Of a stretch of DNA of 6,521 bases, positions 6,282-6,521 are shown piece by piece. The translations under genes and the position numbers were made by a program. This DNA is from an uncultured Clostridia bacterium (GTDB lineage: Bacteria; Bacillota; Clostridia; Christensenellales; Aristaeellaceae), in assembly GCA_947600345.1 (NCBI GenBank), contig CANQGC010000168.1, positions 1-6,521 of the forward strand. The letters are read 5' to 3'. The notes under the pieces were generated by a model, which made no database searches, had not been told where the DNA came from, and saw nothing but the letters and a program-made list of their open reading frames with translations. Within the stretch, counting starts at the first letter, position 1, and each line of letters begins with the position of its first letter.

Positions 6282-6521
6282 GCTCTTGCAATTTCGCTAC
6301 GAGATGCGCTCGGAGTTCGATCGGAGCATCGAGCGCCACAGCTTCCGGCTGATGTGCCTGCCGTCGGAGGGGCCCCGGCAGCGGGTGCTGGACCTCGCCT
6401 GCGACGTGACCCCCTGCTCCTGGCTGTCCCGCGGCCGGGACGGCTTCGGCAACCGCTACGTATACGGCCTGGCGGCAGAGCCACACACATCCTTCACCGC
6501 CCGGGTGACCGGACTGGTGGA
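6274..6521 (+). CDS. Transglutaminase-like protein, N-terminal part (runs off right edge)
   Basis: An open frame from ATG 6274 to the window end gives 82 complete codons. The N-terminus (ELLQFRYEMRSEFDRSIERH, residues 3-22) and the later GFGNRYVYGLAAEPHTSF (56-73) match the pattern of the bacterial transglutaminase N-terminal domain, a beta-rich module with a typical DxFGN turn; here it reads RDGFGN (54-59). The catalytic Cys-His-Asp core would lie beyond the edge, so activity cannot be judged. Known relatives next to ATP-grasp and alpha-E genes are predicted to hydrolyse or transfer amide bonds, which would make this the trimming or transfer step for the ligase product. The ATG overlaps the alpha-E stop by 8 bp, with a weak GGGGCGG (6260-6266) as possible ribosome binding site, again suggesting translational coupling. 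Three cysteines (28, 44, 49) occur in this part; none can be assigned as catalytic. Confidence 0.82.
   Translation, partial: MSELLQFRYEMRSEFDRSIERHSFRLMCLPSEGPRQRVLDLACDVTPCSWLSRGRDGFGNRYVYGLAAEPHTSFTARVTGLV

Noticed and set aside
6236..6490. Minus-strand frames over the transglutaminase-like gene start
   Set aside because: Ser/Arg/Gly/Pro-rich translations without domains, opposite a plus-strand frame with clear transglutaminase N-terminal motifs and an operon-type overlap.
1..6521. Search for tRNA, rRNA, CRISPR arrays, insertion sequences and attachment sites
   Set aside because: I saw no regularly spaced repeats, no transposase or integrase, no terminal inverted repeats with target duplications, and no tRNA- or rRNA-like stretch. 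Base composition is even across the genes, so there is no sign of recent insertion.

Overview
The window looks like chromosomal DNA of a GC-rich Bacillota, probably a member of the Clostridia. Four things suggest this. The Shine-Dalgarno sequences are strong (AGGAGG type), and the sigma-A promoters are near consensus with TGn extended -10 elements. The kinase is of the HRDISPDN type common in clostridia. Gene bodies are GC-rich while the promoter islands are AT-rich. The taxon is inferred, not proven.

Layout, left to right: (1) the 5' part of a small cysteine-rich protein on the minus strand (1-145), running off the left edge. (2) A divergent intergenic region (146-301) with a promoter for each direction. 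(3) A two-gene plus-strand unit: a membrane-anchored Ser/Thr protein kinase with a large, unusual extracytoplasmic region (302-2740), then a 460-residue soluble protein of unknown function (2799-4181). (4) A short intergenic region (4182-4317) with a near-perfect extended -10 promoter and, exactly at the predicted transcription start, a perfect 11-bp inverted repeat. (5) A tightly overlapping operon: a circularly permuted ATP-grasp ligase (4318-5631), an alpha-E protein (5613-6281), and the N-terminus of a transglutaminase-like protein (6274 to the right edge).

The second operon is the recognisable core of a predicted peptide or amide-ligation system. The ATP-grasp enzyme would form an amide or peptide bond, the alpha-E protein is its constant but uncharacterised partner, and the transglutaminase-like protein would cleave or transfer the product. 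Its substrate is unknown, and no precursor peptide gene is visible here. The kinase unit upstream is a separate transcription unit, but no convincing terminator separates the two, so a regulatory link is possible though unproven.

Two gene starts differ from the longest open frames. The kinase most likely starts at GTG 302, not ATG 218, and the ATP-grasp gene at ATG 4318, not ATG 4123. In both cases the longer frame runs back across the gene's own promoter.
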